From NCBI RefSeq assembly GCF_003671935.1, contig NZ_CP032759.1, forward strand, positions 578,930 through 642,929: DNA of 64,000 bases, given 5' to 3'. The DNA comes from Buchnera aphidicola (Rhopalosiphum maidis). Its GTDB lineage: Bacteria; Pseudomonadota; Gammaproteobacteria; Enterobacterales; Enterobacteriaceae. Below the pieces are notes generated by a model. That model had not been told where the DNA came from and made no database searches. It worked only from the letters and a program-made list of their open reading frames with translations. This document shows, one piece after another, positions 8,448-18,478 of the stretch (position 1 is its first letter; each line of letters opens with the position of its first letter). The position numbers were made by a program, and so were the translations under genes.

Positions 8448-10571
8448 TCATAAAGATTGAATAGACGTCAATGCAATTGTATAAATTATATCCTCTACCG
8501 ACGCACCTCTTGATAAATCATTTACTGGTTTTTTTAGACCTTGTAGCATTGGTCCAATACAAATAAGATCTGTTGAACGCTGAACGGCTTTATAAGTTAT
8601 ATTACCAGAATTTAAATCTGGAAAAATAAAAATGTTTGCTAATCCTAAAATAGACGAATACGGCATTTTTAATTTAGCAATTTCTTTTGAAATTGCCGCA
8701 TCATATTGAATTGGACCATCTATGATTAAATCAGGTCTTTTTCTTTTTACAATAGAAGTAGCGTTTCTAACTTTTTCTACTTGCCATCCAGTGCCAGAAT
8801 AACCAGTAGAATAAGATAACATTGCTATACGTGGTTCTATACCAAATATTTTTGCTGAATCAGCAGATTGAATTGCAATTTCAGCTAATTCTTCTGCATT
8901 TGGCTCTATATTAATTGCACAATCTCCATAAATTAAAACTTCATTTGGTAACAACATAAAAAATATAGATGAAACTAAAGAATAAATAGAATTAGTTTTA
9001 ATAATCTGTAATGCCGGACGTATAGTGTTGGCAGTTGTATTAACTGCCCCAGAAACCAATCCGTCAACTTCACCAGATTCTAGTATTAATGTTGCCAACA
9101 CAACATTATCTTTCAATTGTTTTTTTGCAAAAACTTCATCTATTTTTTTATTCCTACGAATGTCTAATAAACGAGAAAGATATTTATCTCTTATTAAGAG
9201 CGGATTTATTATTTCAATATTTTTATTTAAAAAAATTCCACTTTCATTTGCAATGTTATAAATTTTTTTTGGATCGCCTAATAATATACATTCTGCTATA
9301 CCCAGATGACAACACATTGAAGCTGCTTTTAATATACGCACTTCGTATGATTCAGGAAGTATAATACGTTTAGATTTCCTTTTAGACAAAGTCTTTAATC
9401 GATAACAAAACTCTTTAGGAGAATATGTTTTTTTATAAAAATAACTCTTTTTTTTCTGTAAGCTGATTAAATCATTTTTGTTAAAAAAACCAGAAATATA
9501 TTCTAATGACTTTCTAATAGAAACTTTGTTCTGAATATTAATATTAAAATTAAACTTTTGTAATTGAGATAACGTTTCTATTGTATTTTTTTTAAAAGTA
9601 AGTATAGGAGTACCTTGATCTATTAAAAATTTTAGTAATTTAATAAGATTCGGAGTTAACTTTAATATTCCAGTTAATAAAATTGCACCTATTTTCTTTG
9701 GTTTTAATAGTAAATATAATGTGTTAAAAAATATTTCCATTCGACTTAAAGAAACTAATACTAATGTGTTAGTATAATTTTTTTTTGAAATAACTGAAAC
9801 ATCTTCATCAAATATTGCTATGTTTTTTATAAAAGAATTTTTTATTTTTGTCGTATTTACAAGATTCGCATTTAAAAATTTAAAAATATTCATTACAGAC
9901 AATTGAACTAAATCTTTATTCCAAGGAATAAAGGCTATAACAGGAAAAGAAGTTTTAAAAACAAGATCTTTTTTAATTTCATTAATACATATATTTTTTT
10001 TTATATTTTTTAAAATTGTTAATTTATCAATAAAATTATATTTCATTTCAATAAAAGGAGAATTAATTTTATTAAAAATTACGCCTAAAAAATTTTTATA
10101 TTTTTTTTGCTGTAAAAAAAAATTAATTTTTTCTTCTTTTTTTTTAAAATATTTCAAAGAGTATTCTTTTAAATTTTCTACTAATATTACCTCTGCACCT
10201 ATATTTTGTGCAATATCAAAATTGATTTGATCAGAATCGTAATGCTCTTTTTTATTAATACCCTTGATTAAAATCAATTCATTTTTCTTTTTTCTATTAG
10301 AACATTCTTTAATCATTAAGTCTATGAGAGAAGAATATTTATAAGAATTAAAATTTTTTTTAGAAAAGTTTACTTTATCTAGTATATTTATTTTTTTTGA
10401 AAAAATTTTTCTGATACAATTTGTGTTTTCTGATTTTATAAGAGAAAAATAAGAATAATATTCAAAATAATTATTTGATTTTTTTTTATTAAAAAAATAA
10501 AGTAAGCTTAAACTAATGGTTGTTAAAGAAACACTATTATTTAAAGGAACTAACATTATAATACGTGACAT
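8448..10571 (-). CDS. pta: Phosphate acetyltransferase
   Basis: Pta converts acetyl-CoA and phosphate into acetyl phosphate, the first step of acetate overflow. At 707 residues it has the long enterobacterial layout (E. coli 714): an N-terminal P-loop-like domain, a middle DRTGG-type domain (about 220-345), and a C-terminal catalytic PTA_PTB domain (about 385-707). The catalytic domain is well kept (for example KRIILPESYEVRILKAA and DGLVSGAVNTTANTIRP). The N-terminal domain is strongly diverged, with many Lys, Asn and Phe residues; the E. coli stretch LIPTGTSVGLTS reads LVPLNNSVSLTT here, so the P-loop glycines and lysine-like positions are gone. It lies 58 bases after ackA in an ackA-pta operon and converges on yfaE with only 8 bases between stops. 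Confidence 0.97.
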   Translation of the reverse strand: MSRIIMLVPLNNSVSLTTISLSLLYFFNKKKSNNYFEYYSYFSLIKSENTNCIRKIFSKKINILDKVNFSKKNFNSYKYSSLIDLMIKECSNRKKKNELILIKGINKKEHYDSDQINFDIAQNIGAEVILVENLKEYSLKYFKKKEEKINFFLQQKKYKNFLGVIFNKINSPFIEMKYNFIDKLTILKNIKKNICINEIKKDLVFKTSFPVIAFIPWNKDLVQLSVMNIFKFLNANLVNTTKIKNSFIKNIAIFDEDVSVISKKNYTNTLVLVSLSRMEIFFNTLYLLLKPKKIGAILLTGILKLTPNLIKLLKFLIDQGTPILTFKKNTIETLSQLQKFNFNINIQNKVSIRKSLEYISGFFNKNDLISLQKKKSYFYKKTYSPKEFCYRLKTLSKRKSKRIILPESYEVRILKAASMCCHLGIAECILLGDPKKIYNIANESGIFLNKNIEIINPLLIRDKYLSRLLDIRRNKKIDEVFAKKQLKDNVVLATLILESGEVDGLVSGAVNTTANTIRPALQIIKTNSIYSLVSSIFFMLLPNEVLIYGDCAINIEPNAEELAEIAIQSADSAKIFGIEPRIAMLSYSTGYSGTGWQVEKVRNATSIVKRKRPDLIIDGPIQYDAAISKEIAKLKMPYSSILGLANIFIFPDLNSGNITYKAVQRSTDLICIGPMLQGLKKPVNDLSRGASVEDIIYTIALTSIQSL

Positions 10572-10629
10572 AATTTATTTTTTATTTTAATGTAATATAT
10601 AATGTACTATAAAGTAACTATTTATTGTT

Positions 10630-11829
10630 TTAACGAATTATCTTTATAGTCTCTTGAGCTATCGCTAATTCTTCATTTGTTGGAATAACAAACGCTGGAC
10701 GAGACTCATCCTGAGTAATTAATCCATATTTTCCATTCTTAATAATTAAATTACGTTGAATATCAACTTTAAACCCTATTAATAATAACTTTGATAAAGT
10801 AATTTCTCTAATTAAAGGGACATTTTCGCCAATCCCTCCAGTAAAGACTATAGCATCTAAACGATTTTCCATTAAACATATATAAGAAGCAATATATTTA
10901 GATAAACGATGACAGAATATATCTACAGATAATTTTGCATTTTTTTTTGAATAATAATTTTTTTCAAAATAACGAAAATCACTACTTATTTCACTTAAAC
11001 CCAATAAACCAGACTCTTTTGTAAGTATTGTATAAATTTTATCGATACTTATACCAAGTATTCGGTGCATAAAAAAAATAATTGAAGGATCTATATCACC
11101 ACTACGAGTACCCATTACTAATCCTTCCAAAGGCGTTAATCCCATAGAAGTATCTACGCATATTCCATTTCGAATGGCAGAAACAGAAGCTCCATTACCT
11201 AAATGACATGTAATAACATTAAGAGAATTAAAACTTTTATTTAAAATAACAGCAACTTCAGAAGCAACATAATAATGACTTGTACCGTGAGCTCCATATC
11301 TTCGGATATGGTGTTTTTTATAAAAAGAATAAGGTATAGCATATAAAAATGAAGTTTCTGGCATATTTTGATAAAAAGATGTATCAAAAACAGCTACATT
11401 TTTTTTTGAAAAAATAGGCAATTTCTCCATAGCTATTTTGATGCCGATTAAATTTGCTGGATTATGTAATGGAGCAAATGGAATTGCATTTTTAATTAAT
11501 TGAATAGTATTATCATCTATCAAAATAGATGATTTTATTTTATTACCCCCATGAACTACTCTATGTCCTATACCTATTATATTAGTATATATATCTTTTT
11601 TTTCTAAAAAAAATTCATCGAAAATAAAATTTAACGCATCTTTATGAGATAAATGAGAACCTATATATTTTTTATGTTCTATTCCTAAATATTTCCATTT
11701 AATATATGTTTCTGACAAAAATAAACACTCTACTAAACCAGATAAATATTTTTTTTTATTATTAGGATTTAATACTGCAAATTTTACAGAAGAACTACCA
11801 CAATTCAATACAAAAATTAAATTATTCAA
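10630..11829 (-). CDS. ackA: Acetate kinase
   Basis: AckA transfers phosphate from acetyl phosphate to ADP, making ATP and acetate, and so completes the Pta-AckA route. It belongs to the ASKHA fold. Visible motifs are the N-terminal NCGSSSVKF, the HRVVHGG loop, the catalytic-region DTSFYQNMP, ARRYG-like RRYGAHGTSH, the phosphate loop HLGNGAS, and the C-terminal FTGGIGEN. Length is 399 against 400 in E. coli. It is the first gene of ackA-pta, transcribed from the spacer it shares with the divergent nadE (139 bases). For a symbiont that respires through complex I, this pair is the only ATP-yielding overflow branch seen in the window. Confidence 0.98.
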   Translation of the reverse strand: MNNLIFVLNCGSSSVKFAVLNPNNKKKYLSGLVECLFLSETYIKWKYLGIEHKKYIGSHLSHKDALNFIFDEFFLEKKDIYTNIIGIGHRVVHGGNKIKSSILIDDNTIQLIKNAIPFAPLHNPANLIGIKIAMEKLPIFSKKNVAVFDTSFYQNMPETSFLYAIPYSFYKKHHIRRYGAHGTSHYYVASEVAVILNKSFNSLNVITCHLGNGASVSAIRNGICVDTSMGLTPLEGLVMGTRSGDIDPSIIFFMHRILGISIDKIYTILTKESGLLGLSEISSDFRYFEKNYYSKKNAKLSVDIFCHRLSKYIASYICLMENRLDAIVFTGGIGENVPLIREITLSKLLLIGFKVDIQRNLIIKNGKYGLITQDESRPAFVIPTNEELAIAQETIKIIR

Positions 11830-11968
11830 TATTTTTTACCATTTTTTATTGATTAAAATAGTGATATTTTAATACAAACTTTCGAACTTATTATTTTTAA
11901 TATATAATATTAATCAATTTTATGAAAAAATTTAATATTTAAAATAAAAATATAATAACAGGACAAAA

Positions 11969-12775
11969 ATGACATTACAAAAAAAAATTATTAAATTATT
12001 AAAAGTTAAACCACTAATTATACCGAAGAAAGAAATAAAAAATCGTATTCAAATGTTAAAAAGATATTTAATTAAAAACACTCATTTAAAATCGTTAATA
12101 GTAGGTATTAGCGGAGGACAAGATTCAACGTTAACCGGAAAGTTATGTCAATTATCAATTCAAGAATTACGAAGAGAAAAAAAAGAAAAATCTTATCAAT
12201 TCATTGCATTACGATTACCATATGGTACGCAATTAGACGAAAAAGATTGCAGAGATGCAATTAATTTCATCAATCCAGATCAAATTTTTACAATTAATAT
12301 TAAAAATTCAGTTTTAAATAGTGAAAGATCATTAAAAAATCAAGGAATAAAAATATCAGACTATATTAAAGGAAACGAAAAAGCAAGAGAAAGAATGAAA
12401 GTACAATATAGTATTGCAGCTATAAAAAATGGACTAGTTGTTGGAACGGGCAATGCAGCAGAAATTCTTACTGGGTTCTTCACAAAACATGGAGATAACG
12501 GAACAGATATTAACTTAATTTCTAAATTAAACAAAAGACAAGGTAAATTATTATTAAAAGAGTTAAATTGTCCTAAACATTTGTATTTAAAAAAACCAAC
12601 TGCCGATCTTGAAGATGAGCAACCACAAAAAGAAGATGAAAAAGCTTTAGGGATTACATATAACATAATTGATGATTATTTAGAGGGAAAAAAAATAAAT
12701 TCTTTGAATAAAAAAATAATTGAAAAATTATATTTATTAACAGAACACAAACGTAAAATAATTAACTTAGGATAA
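11969..12775 (+). CDS. nadE: NH3-dependent NAD(+) synthetase
   Basis: NadE amidates deamido-NAD with ammonia and ATP, the last step of NAD synthesis. The N-type ATP pyrophosphatase P-loop is GISGGQDS (46-53). Further family blocks include the TGNAAE stretch and [14 protein letters not shown], and the [13 protein letters not shown] region. There is no glutaminase domain, so the ammonia-dependent single-domain form applies (268 residues, E. coli 275). The start ATG follows ACAGGAC. It converges on the SirB1-type gene with 17 bases between stops, and no terminator hairpin is visible in that gap. Confidence 0.97.
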   Translation: MTLQKKIIKLLKVKPLIIPKKEIKNRIQMLKRYLIKNTHLKSLIVGISGGQDSTLTGKLCQLSIQELRREKKEKSYQFIALRLPYGTQLDEKDCRDAINFINPDQIFTINIKNSVLNSERSLKNQGIKISDYIKGNEKARERMKVQYSIAAIKNGLVVGTGNAAEILTGFFTKHGDNGTDINLISKLNKRQGKLLLKELNCPKHLYLKKPTADLEDEQPQKEDEKALGITYNIIDDYLEGKKINSLNKKIIEKLYLLTEHKRKIINLG

Positions 12776-12792
12776 AATGTTTAAATAATTTT

Positions 12793-13602
12793 TTAATGTA
12801 ATATCATTTTTTTTTGCTCAATAGCATGAATTTGCACTTTAATTATTTCACTAATAGGATCTTCGGGACAATTTTCAACAAAATAAATCAAATCTGTCAA
12901 AGCAACATGATTGCATTCTAAATTTGCATATATCAATCCTCTATCACGAATTTCATAGGGATCATTTGGATTGATTTGTAATAATAAATTACTTACTTTT
13001 AATGCTAATTCCATTTTTTTTTCTTCCATTAATGCTGATTTTAATGTATCTAACATTTTACGAACGACAGTAATAGATTCGGCTTTATATAAATCATTTT
13101 CATATAATTCCGCAGTTGGACTAATATTACCTTTTAACCATACTTCTAAAGTATGTTGATCTAAAATTTCTCCATTAAAAGGATTAATCAACCATTTTTT
13201 TTTATTTATCCAATCTGCTCTTAAAATCAATTGTGTAGGGAATACTACAGGATTTAATGGTAATTTTAATTCTTGTGCAATATATAAAAAAAGAACACCT
13301 AAAGAAACAGCAGTACCTTGACGAGTTTTTAAAACATTATCAATCCATAGAACATCTGAAAGTTTATATATACCGCTTGCAGCACCAAATCGCCAGTTTT
13401 GATAAAAAAGTTTTAGCAATTTTTTTAATTTTAAATTGGGTTCAATCTCAGATGAAATGTAATATTTCGCTTCTTTGACCTTATCATATAAATCAGAAAT
13501 TACAGATTTTGTAGGAAAATCTTCTCTAATAACTTGAGAAGTTGCAATAATAGAATCGAGAAGCGACAATTTAGAAAAATTAATATTGGGAAAAGATTTC
13601 AT
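12793..13602 (-). CDS. sirB1: SirB1/YchA-type transglutaminase-like and TPR protein
   Basis: The product resembles E. coli YchA (SirB1), with the same length of 269 residues. The N-terminal part is a transglutaminase-like fold (FGAASGIYKLSDVLWIDNVL and TRQGTAVSLGVLFLYIA); the C-terminal part is tetratricopeptide-like (ALKVSNLLLQINPNDPYEIRDR). In enterobacteria the gene lies in the prfA-prmC-sirB region, as here, where it follows prmC on the same strand after a 161-base spacer. The molecular role of this family is not established. The usual transglutaminase catalytic Cys is not obvious to me in this sequence. Confidence 0.9.
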   Translation of the reverse strand: MKSFPNINFSKLSLLDSIIATSQVIREDFPTKSVISDLYDKVKEAKYYISSEIEPNLKLKKLLKLFYQNWRFGAASGIYKLSDVLWIDNVLKTRQGTAVSLGVLFLYIAQELKLPLNPVVFPTQLILRADWINKKKWLINPFNGEILDQHTLEVWLKGNISPTAELYENDLYKAESITVVRKMLDTLKSALMEEKKMELALKVSNLLLQINPNDPYEIRDRGLIYANLECNHVALTDLIYFVENCPEDPISEIIKVQIHAIEQKKMILH

Positions 13603-13763
13603 ATTATTATTTATAGCAATATTTTTATATAATAAAAAGTTTAAAATTATACGTAGATATATATTAATATATATTTTATGATAATGTAAAATTATATTTT
13701 TTATTTTTTTACATATTAAAACACTAAATCATTTTACTAAAAAATACTATTTTAGTAATTTTA

Positions 13764-14591
13764 CTATTTTTTTTGACCAAGAGTAATTCGATCATTACCT
13801 CCATAATCTTTAAAAGATTCTATATAAAAAAAATTGTATTTTTTAAATAAAAATTGCACTTTCAACTTTTGTTTCCATCCGTGTTCAATTAACAACCAAC
13901 CTTTATAAAATAAATGCTGCCTTGCTTGCTGTATAATTAACTCAATATCTAATAATCCGTCTTTTTTCGAAATTAATGCATTGAATGGTTCATAAAAAAG
14001 ATCTTTTTTAAGTAAATTTATTTCTTTTATACTGACATATGGAGGATTACTAACAATAATGTGAAATTTTTTATTTATGTGAGAAAACCAATCGCTATAA
14101 AAAAATCGTACATTTTCTAAATTTAATTTTAACGCATTTATATTAGCTATTTTAAGCGCTTCATTTGAATTATCAACACCAGTAATGTCCCAATTAGAAC
14201 AAATACTGGCTAAAGCTAAAGCAATCGCACCTGAACCTGTTCCTAAATCAAGGATAGATTCAAAATTTTTATTCATTCTAGACAATACTCTTTCTACTAG
14301 AATTTCCGTATCTGGTCTAGGAATAAGCGTTTTATACGAAACACATAGAGACAAAGACCAAAATTCTTTTTTTCCTATTATATAAGCTATAGGTTCACCT
14401 ATAGATCTTCTGTAAATAAAATTATTTAATTTTTTACATTGTTTTTTACTTAGAATAATTTCGTCATTGATTATAATCGAAACACGCGTACATTTTAAAA
14501 CATGGCTTAATAAAATCTCAGCTTCATATCGAGGATTATCACAATGAGACAACATTTTAGTTGCTTTTTTCAAAAAGTATCTTATATTCAT
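13764..14591 (-). CDS. prmC: Release factor glutamine methyltransferase
   Basis: PrmC (HemK) methylates the glutamine of the GGQ motif in release factors RF1 and RF2, which speeds peptide release. The N-terminal helical substrate-binding domain spans about residues 1-80. The Rossmann methyltransferase domain has motif I as [10 protein letters not shown] (115-124) and the signature NPPY at 182-185. Length is 275 (E. coli 277). Its ATG overlaps the prfA stop codon by 4 bases, so enzyme and substrate are translationally coupled. Confidence 0.98.
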   Translation of the reverse strand: MNIRYFLKKATKMLSHCDNPRYEAEILLSHVLKCTRVSIIINDEIILSKKQCKKLNNFIYRRSIGEPIAYIIGKKEFWSLSLCVSYKTLIPRPDTEILVERVLSRMNKNFESILDLGTGSGAIALALASICSNWDITGVDNSNEALKIANINALKLNLENVRFFYSDWFSHINKKFHIIVSNPPYVSIKEINLLKKDLFYEPFNALISKKDGLLDIELIIQQARQHLFYKGWLLIEHGWKQKLKVQFLFKKYNFFYIESFKDYGGNDRITLGQKK

Positions 14592-15673
14592 AATTTACAT
14601 TTAGATAAAGAAGAAAGCATATCTGCTTGATACTCTCTCATTATTGGATTAATAAGTAAATCTAATTTTCCCTGTAAAACTTCATCTAATTTATATATAG
14701 TAAGATTAATTCTATGATCTGTAATTCTATTCTGAGCAAAATTATATGTTCGATTTCTATCTGATCTTTCACCAGTTCCTAATAAAATTCGTCTCATAGA
14801 TGAATTTTCTCTTTGACTTTTTTCTAGTTTATCAGCATATACACGAGCGGATAAAATAGACAAAGCTTTAGCTTTATTTTTATGCTGTGATCTTTCATCT
14901 TGGCATTCTACTACATTTCCAGTAGGAATATGAGTAATTCGAATTGCAGAATCAGTAGTATTTACATGTTGACCACCAGCGCCAGAAGAACGAAAAGTAT
15001 CAATTTTTAAATCAGAAATTTTAATTTCTTCTTTTTCAGTTTTAGGTCTAACTGGCATAATAGCTACAGTACAAGTTGATGTATGAATTCTTCCTTGGGA
15101 TTCTGTTTCAGGGACTCTTTGAACACGATGACCACCAGATTCAAATTTTAAACGACCACATGCACCTTTTCCTGTAATTTTAGCTATGATTTCTTTAAAT
15201 CCTCCTCTTTCATTTTCACTTGAGCTCATTATTTCTGTTTTCCACATACGATTTTCGGCATAACGTGTATACATTCTAAATAATTCTCCAGCAAAAATTG
15301 ACGACTCATCTCCTCCTGTTGCTGCTCTAATTTCAATAAAACAACTATGCTCATCATTAGGATCTATAGGTAATAACAATATTTTAATATTATCTTCTAT
15401 TTTTTTTTTTTCTTTTTTAACTATAAAAAGTTCTTCTTCAGCTATCTCATGCATTTCTACATCATTAAATAATGAATTAATATTTTTAATATCACTTTCT
15501 AATTTTTCCCACTTAATAAAATTTTTAACAATTTCAGAAAGTTTTAAGTATTCTTTAGATAAATTCTTAAATTTCTCTTGATTTGATATAGTATCTTTTT
15601 GAGAAAGCATAATTTCAATTTCTTCATAACGATTTCTTAAAGATTTTAATTTATTAAAAATAGATGAATTCAT
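14588..15673 (-). CDS. prfA: Peptide chain release factor 1
   Basis: RF1 recognises UAA and UAG and triggers peptide release. The catalytic GGQ is at 233-235 ([10 protein letters not shown]), and the stop-codon recognition tripeptide (PxT) is P188-E-T190 within [12 protein letters not shown]. coli has PAT here. The C-terminal block [19 protein letters not shown] is typical. Length is 361 against 360. The gene contains an in-frame run of twelve As on its coding strand (complement of 15400-15411), encoding part of KKEKKKI at residues 86-92. It leads a prfA-prmC pair; the E. coli neighbour hemA is absent, leaving 336 bases of gene-free DNA upstream. Confidence 0.98.
   Translation of the reverse strand: MNSSIFNKLKSLRNRYEEIEIMLSQKDTISNQEKFKNLSKEYLKLSEIVKNFIKWEKLESDIKNINSLFNDVEMHEIAEEELFIVKKEKKKIEDNIKILLLPIDPNDEHSCFIEIRAATGGDESSIFAGELFRMYTRYAENRMWKTEIMSSSENERGGFKEIIAKITGKGACGRLKFESGGHRVQRVPETESQGRIHTSTCTVAIMPVRPKTEKEEIKISDLKIDTFRSSGAGGQHVNTTDSAIRITHIPTGNVVECQDERSQHKNKAKALSILSARVYADKLEKSQRENSSMRRILLGTGERSDRNRTYNFAQNRITDHRINLTIYKLDEVLQGKLDLLINPIMREYQADMLSSLSKCKL
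15400..15411 (-). repeat. A12 homopolymer in frame inside prfA
   Basis: Twelve consecutive Ts on the plus strand give twelve As on the prfA coding strand. The tract is in frame, encoding three lysines plus parts of neighbouring codons, and is the longest coding homopolymer I found in the window. Confidence 0.9.
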
Positions 15674-16009
15674 AAAATATTATCCCGTTTATAATCTATC
15701 TTATAAATAATTTTGTTAATTTAAAATAATAGAAATTGTGCCATATTTACTACAAAAATCCTAAATATAGCAATTATGCACATTTAATACACTTTTTAAT
15801 AAAAATTAAATTTAAAAAAAATAAAATATACAGAAATAAATTTTAATTAAATATCTTAGTAAAAAAGAGATGTTTTTAATGCAATTTTACAAAAATATCA
15901 AAATAAAAAATTTTTTCCATTAAAATGATTATATCATTTTTAACATTTTTCAGTATAATTTTAACCAATGTTAATATAAATACAATTATTTTAAGATATA
16001 AATATTAAA
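15674..16009. other. Gene-free divergent spacer between prfA and ispE
   Basis: This 336-base AT-rich spacer replaces the hemA and lolB genes that lie between prfA and ispE in E. coli. I see no recognisable remnant of either. A TATAAT hexamer at 15954-15959, about 50 bases before ispE, is the best -10 candidate for the ispE-prs direction, but it lacks a good -35. No tRNA-like or strongly structured segment is visible. Confidence 0.5.
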
Positions 16010-16885
16010 ATGATACATACATGGCTATCTCCTGCAAAAATTAATTTATTTCTTTATGTAACTGGTATTCGTTCAGATGGATATCATTATATACAAAGTT
16101 TATTTCAATTTCTTAATTATGGTGACACATTAACAATTATTCCAAATAAAAAAGGTACTATTGAATTATTTACTGAAAATAATTCTCTTTTAAACGTGAA
16201 AAATAGCATCATTGTAGCGGCTGAATTATTAAAAGAAAAAGCATTTTATTCTTCGGGAAAAGAATCTTCTCATTTTGGAGCAGAAATTTTTTTAAATAAA
16301 AAAATACCTATCGGAAGTGGACTAGGAGGTGGTTCATCTAATGCTGCAACTACATTAGTAGTATTAAATAATTTATGGAAAACAAAATTCACTTTAAAAG
16401 AATTAGCTACATTAAGTTTAAAAATAGGCTCAGATATACCCGCTTTTATCATGGGAAATACGACAATTGTTGAAGGAATAGGAGAAATTTTACATCCTAT
16501 TAATAGAGAAGAAAAATGGTATTTAATTGTTTATCCTAATATTCCAATGCTAACAAAAAATATATTTTCTAATTATTCTATTAAAAAAAACGCAAAAAAA
16601 AAACCGATTGATTTTTTATTAAAATCACAATTTCATAATGATTTTGAAAACATAGTTAAAAAAAAATTTAAGAAAATAAAAAAAATAATTTCTATGCTAT
16701 CTCTTTATGCGCCTTCACGTATTACTGGAACAGGATCATGTATTTTTTCTGAATTTGATGACAAAAAATCTGCACAGAAAATATATTCTCTACTTCCTCA
16801 TAACGTTCAAGGATTCATTGCAAAAAGTGTTAATATTTCACCATTGCATCGTGCTTTTTATAAAAGAAATATGCAGTTTTTTTAA
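16010..16885 (+). CDS. ispE: 4-(cytidine 5'-diphospho)-2-C-methyl-D-erythritol kinase
   Basis: IspE phosphorylates CDP-methylerythritol in the non-mevalonate isoprenoid pathway. It is a GHMP kinase: SPAKINLFL near the N-terminus with Lys10, the ATP-binding loop IGSGLGGGSSNAA (101-113), and a C-terminal RITGTGSCIF glycine block. Length is 291 (E. coli 283). It is followed 73 bases later by prs, as in enterobacteria. The gene carries an A10 run in frame (16594-16603, in NAKKKP). ispH, the last enzyme of the pathway, is at 43672. Confidence 0.97.
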   Translation: MIHTWLSPAKINLFLYVTGIRSDGYHYIQSLFQFLNYGDTLTIIPNKKGTIELFTENNSLLNVKNSIIVAAELLKEKAFYSSGKESSHFGAEIFLNKKIPIGSGLGGGSSNAATTLVVLNNLWKTKFTLKELATLSLKIGSDIPAFIMGNTTIVEGIGEILHPINREEKWYLIVYPNIPMLTKNIFSNYSIKKNAKKKPIDFLLKSQFHNDFENIVKKKFKKIKKIISMLSLYAPSRITGTGSCIFSEFDDKKSAQKIYSLLPHNVQGFIAKSVNISPLHRAFYKRNMQFF

Positions 16886-16958
16886 CTAAAAAATAGATTA
16901 TCTTAATGTTGAAATAATTCAAAAAAAACACTTTTAAATAAAAAAAACAAGGTTTTTT

Positions 16959-17906
16959 ATGCCAGATATGAAATTATTTGCTGGAAACTCCATTCCAAAA
17001 TTAGCAAAATTTATTGCACATCGACTTTATATAAATTTAGGAAACGCAGCTGTAGGTAGATTTAGCGATGGTGAAATTAGTGTTCAAATAAATGAAAACG
17101 TTAGAGGTAGCGATGTTTTTATAATTCAATCTACTTGTTCACCTACTAATGATAATATTATGGAATTAGTTGTAATGGTAGATGCTTTAAGAAGAGCATC
17201 AGCAGGTAGAATTACAGCTGTTATTCCTTATTTTGGATATTCTCGGCAAGATCGCCGTGTAAGATCAGCGCGGGTTCCAATTACAGCTAAAGTGGTAGCT
17301 GATTTTCTATCCAGCATTGGAGTTGACCGTGTATTAACAGTAGATCTTCATGCAGAACAGATACAAGGTTTTTTTGATGTTCCTGTAGATAATGTTTTTG
17401 GTAGTTTAATTCTTTTAGAAGATATGTTGCAAAGAGAATTAAAAAATCCAATTGTTGTTTCACCAGATATTGGTGGAGTAGTAAGAGCTAGAGCTATTGC
17501 TAAACTTCTTTACGATACTGATATGGCAATTATAGACAAAAGAAGACCTCGTCCCAACATTTCTCAAATTATGCATATCATTGGCGATGTAGCAAATCGA
17601 GATTGTATTTTAGTTGATGATATGATTGATACAGGAGGAACGCTTTGTAAAGCAGCTGAAGCTCTTAAAGAGAGAGGAGCTAAAAGAGTTTTTGCATATG
17701 CTACCCATCCTATTTTTTCTGGAGAAGCATCAGAAAATTTAAAAAAATCTGTTATTGATGAAGTAGTTGTATGCGACACTATTCCATTACAAGAAAAAAT
17801 TAGATTATTACCAAATGTAAGAACTTTGACGTTAGCAGGTATGCTAGCAGAAGCTATAAGACGAATTAGTAATGAAGAATCTATTTCTGCTATGTTTGAA
17901 CATTAA
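16959..17906 (+). CDS. prs: Ribose-phosphate pyrophosphokinase
   Basis: Prs makes PRPP from ribose 5-phosphate and ATP, feeding purines, pyrimidines, histidine, tryptophan and NAD. At 315 residues it equals E. coli Prs and is among the least diverged proteins here. Visible motifs are the flexible-loop region [15 protein letters not shown], the ribose-phosphate loop [11 protein letters not shown] (about 219-229), and the ATP-binding FSDGEI. The start ATG lies behind ACAAGG. It ends 76 bases before the convergent cvpA, with a hairpin between them. Confidence 0.98.
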   Translation: MPDMKLFAGNSIPKLAKFIAHRLYINLGNAAVGRFSDGEISVQINENVRGSDVFIIQSTCSPTNDNIMELVVMVDALRRASAGRITAVIPYFGYSRQDRRVRSARVPITAKVVADFLSSIGVDRVLTVDLHAEQIQGFFDVPVDNVFGSLILLEDMLQRELKNPIVVSPDIGGVVRARAIAKLLYDTDMAIIDKRRPRPNISQIMHIIGDVANRDCILVDDMIDTGGTLCKAAEALKERGAKRVFAYATHPIFSGEASENLKKSVIDEVVVCDTIPLQEKIRLLPNVRTLTLAGMLAEAIRRISNEESISAMFEH

Positions 17907-17935
17907 AAAAATTTTTAAAATTAACTCTAATAATT

Positions 17936-17969
17936 CTAAGCACACTATATTTTTTATTAATGTGCTTAG
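17936..17969. terminator. Hairpin between convergent prs and cvpA
   Basis: CTAAGCACA (17936-17944) and TGTGCTTAG (17961-17969) form a perfect 9-base-pair stem with a 16-base loop. The stem is relatively GC-rich for this genome and sits between two convergent genes, but neither flank has a good U-run, so efficiency is uncertain. Confidence 0.5.
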
Positions 17970-17982
17970 CATTTAAAAAAAA

Positions 17983-18443
17983 TCAAAAAAAAATTAATAA
18001 TAGATAATCTTTAACATGAAATAAAAAATCAATTAATAAAGAATGCTTTAAATAATTCAAATAAACTAAATGATTAAAACAAAATATAAAAAAAAGAAGA
18101 AAAAAAACTAGTACAATTCCACGAACAAAACCAAATATACCTCCTAAAAAAACATTTAAATGTGACAATCCAATTGTTATAAAAATTTTTTTTATAAAAA
18201 AATTTAAAACAATATTTAAAATATAAAATATAAAAAAAATTATCATTACAAAAAAAAATTGTTTCTAATAAAAAATTTTGATTTTTTTAAATAAAAAGAA
18301 CTAAAATAGTAATAATTACTGAAAAAATAAATGCTAAAAAATAAAAGAACAAAAGAAATTACTTCTTGAATAAAGCCACGGAATAATCCAAAAGAAACAG
18401 AAATAAAAATAATAAAAAGAATAACATAATCTATAAAAGTCAT
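17983..18443 (-). pseudogene. cvpA: CvpA-type membrane protein, frameshifted in a T9 tract
   Basis: The open frame from ATG 18443 (MTFIDYVILFIIFISVSFGLF) matches the N-terminus of E. coli CvpA, including the RGF(I)xE pattern. It ends after 65 residues at a run of nine Ts on the coding strand (complement of 18250-18258). One more T would join it to the downstream frame, whose product has the rest of the family pattern (GLSHLNVFLGGIFGFVRG). The joined product would be 153 residues against 162 in E. coli and would have four hydrophobic segments. CvpA is an inner-membrane protein linked to colicin V export and, in enterobacteria, to envelope stress; its exact role is unsettled. The gene may be decaying or read through by slippage. 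Confidence 0.85.
18250..18258 (-). repeat. T9 homopolymer carrying the cvpA frameshift
   Basis: Nine As on the plus strand (18250-18258) are nine Ts in the cvpA coding strand. Ten would place the two halves of cvpA in one frame. Confidence 0.88.
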
Positions 18444-18478
18444 AATTTGTTTCCAAAATTATATTTTTTAATATAATG

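Noticed and set aside
13257..13478. Plus-strand frame opposite the SirB1-type gene
   Set aside because: It is antisense to a conserved gene and has no family features.
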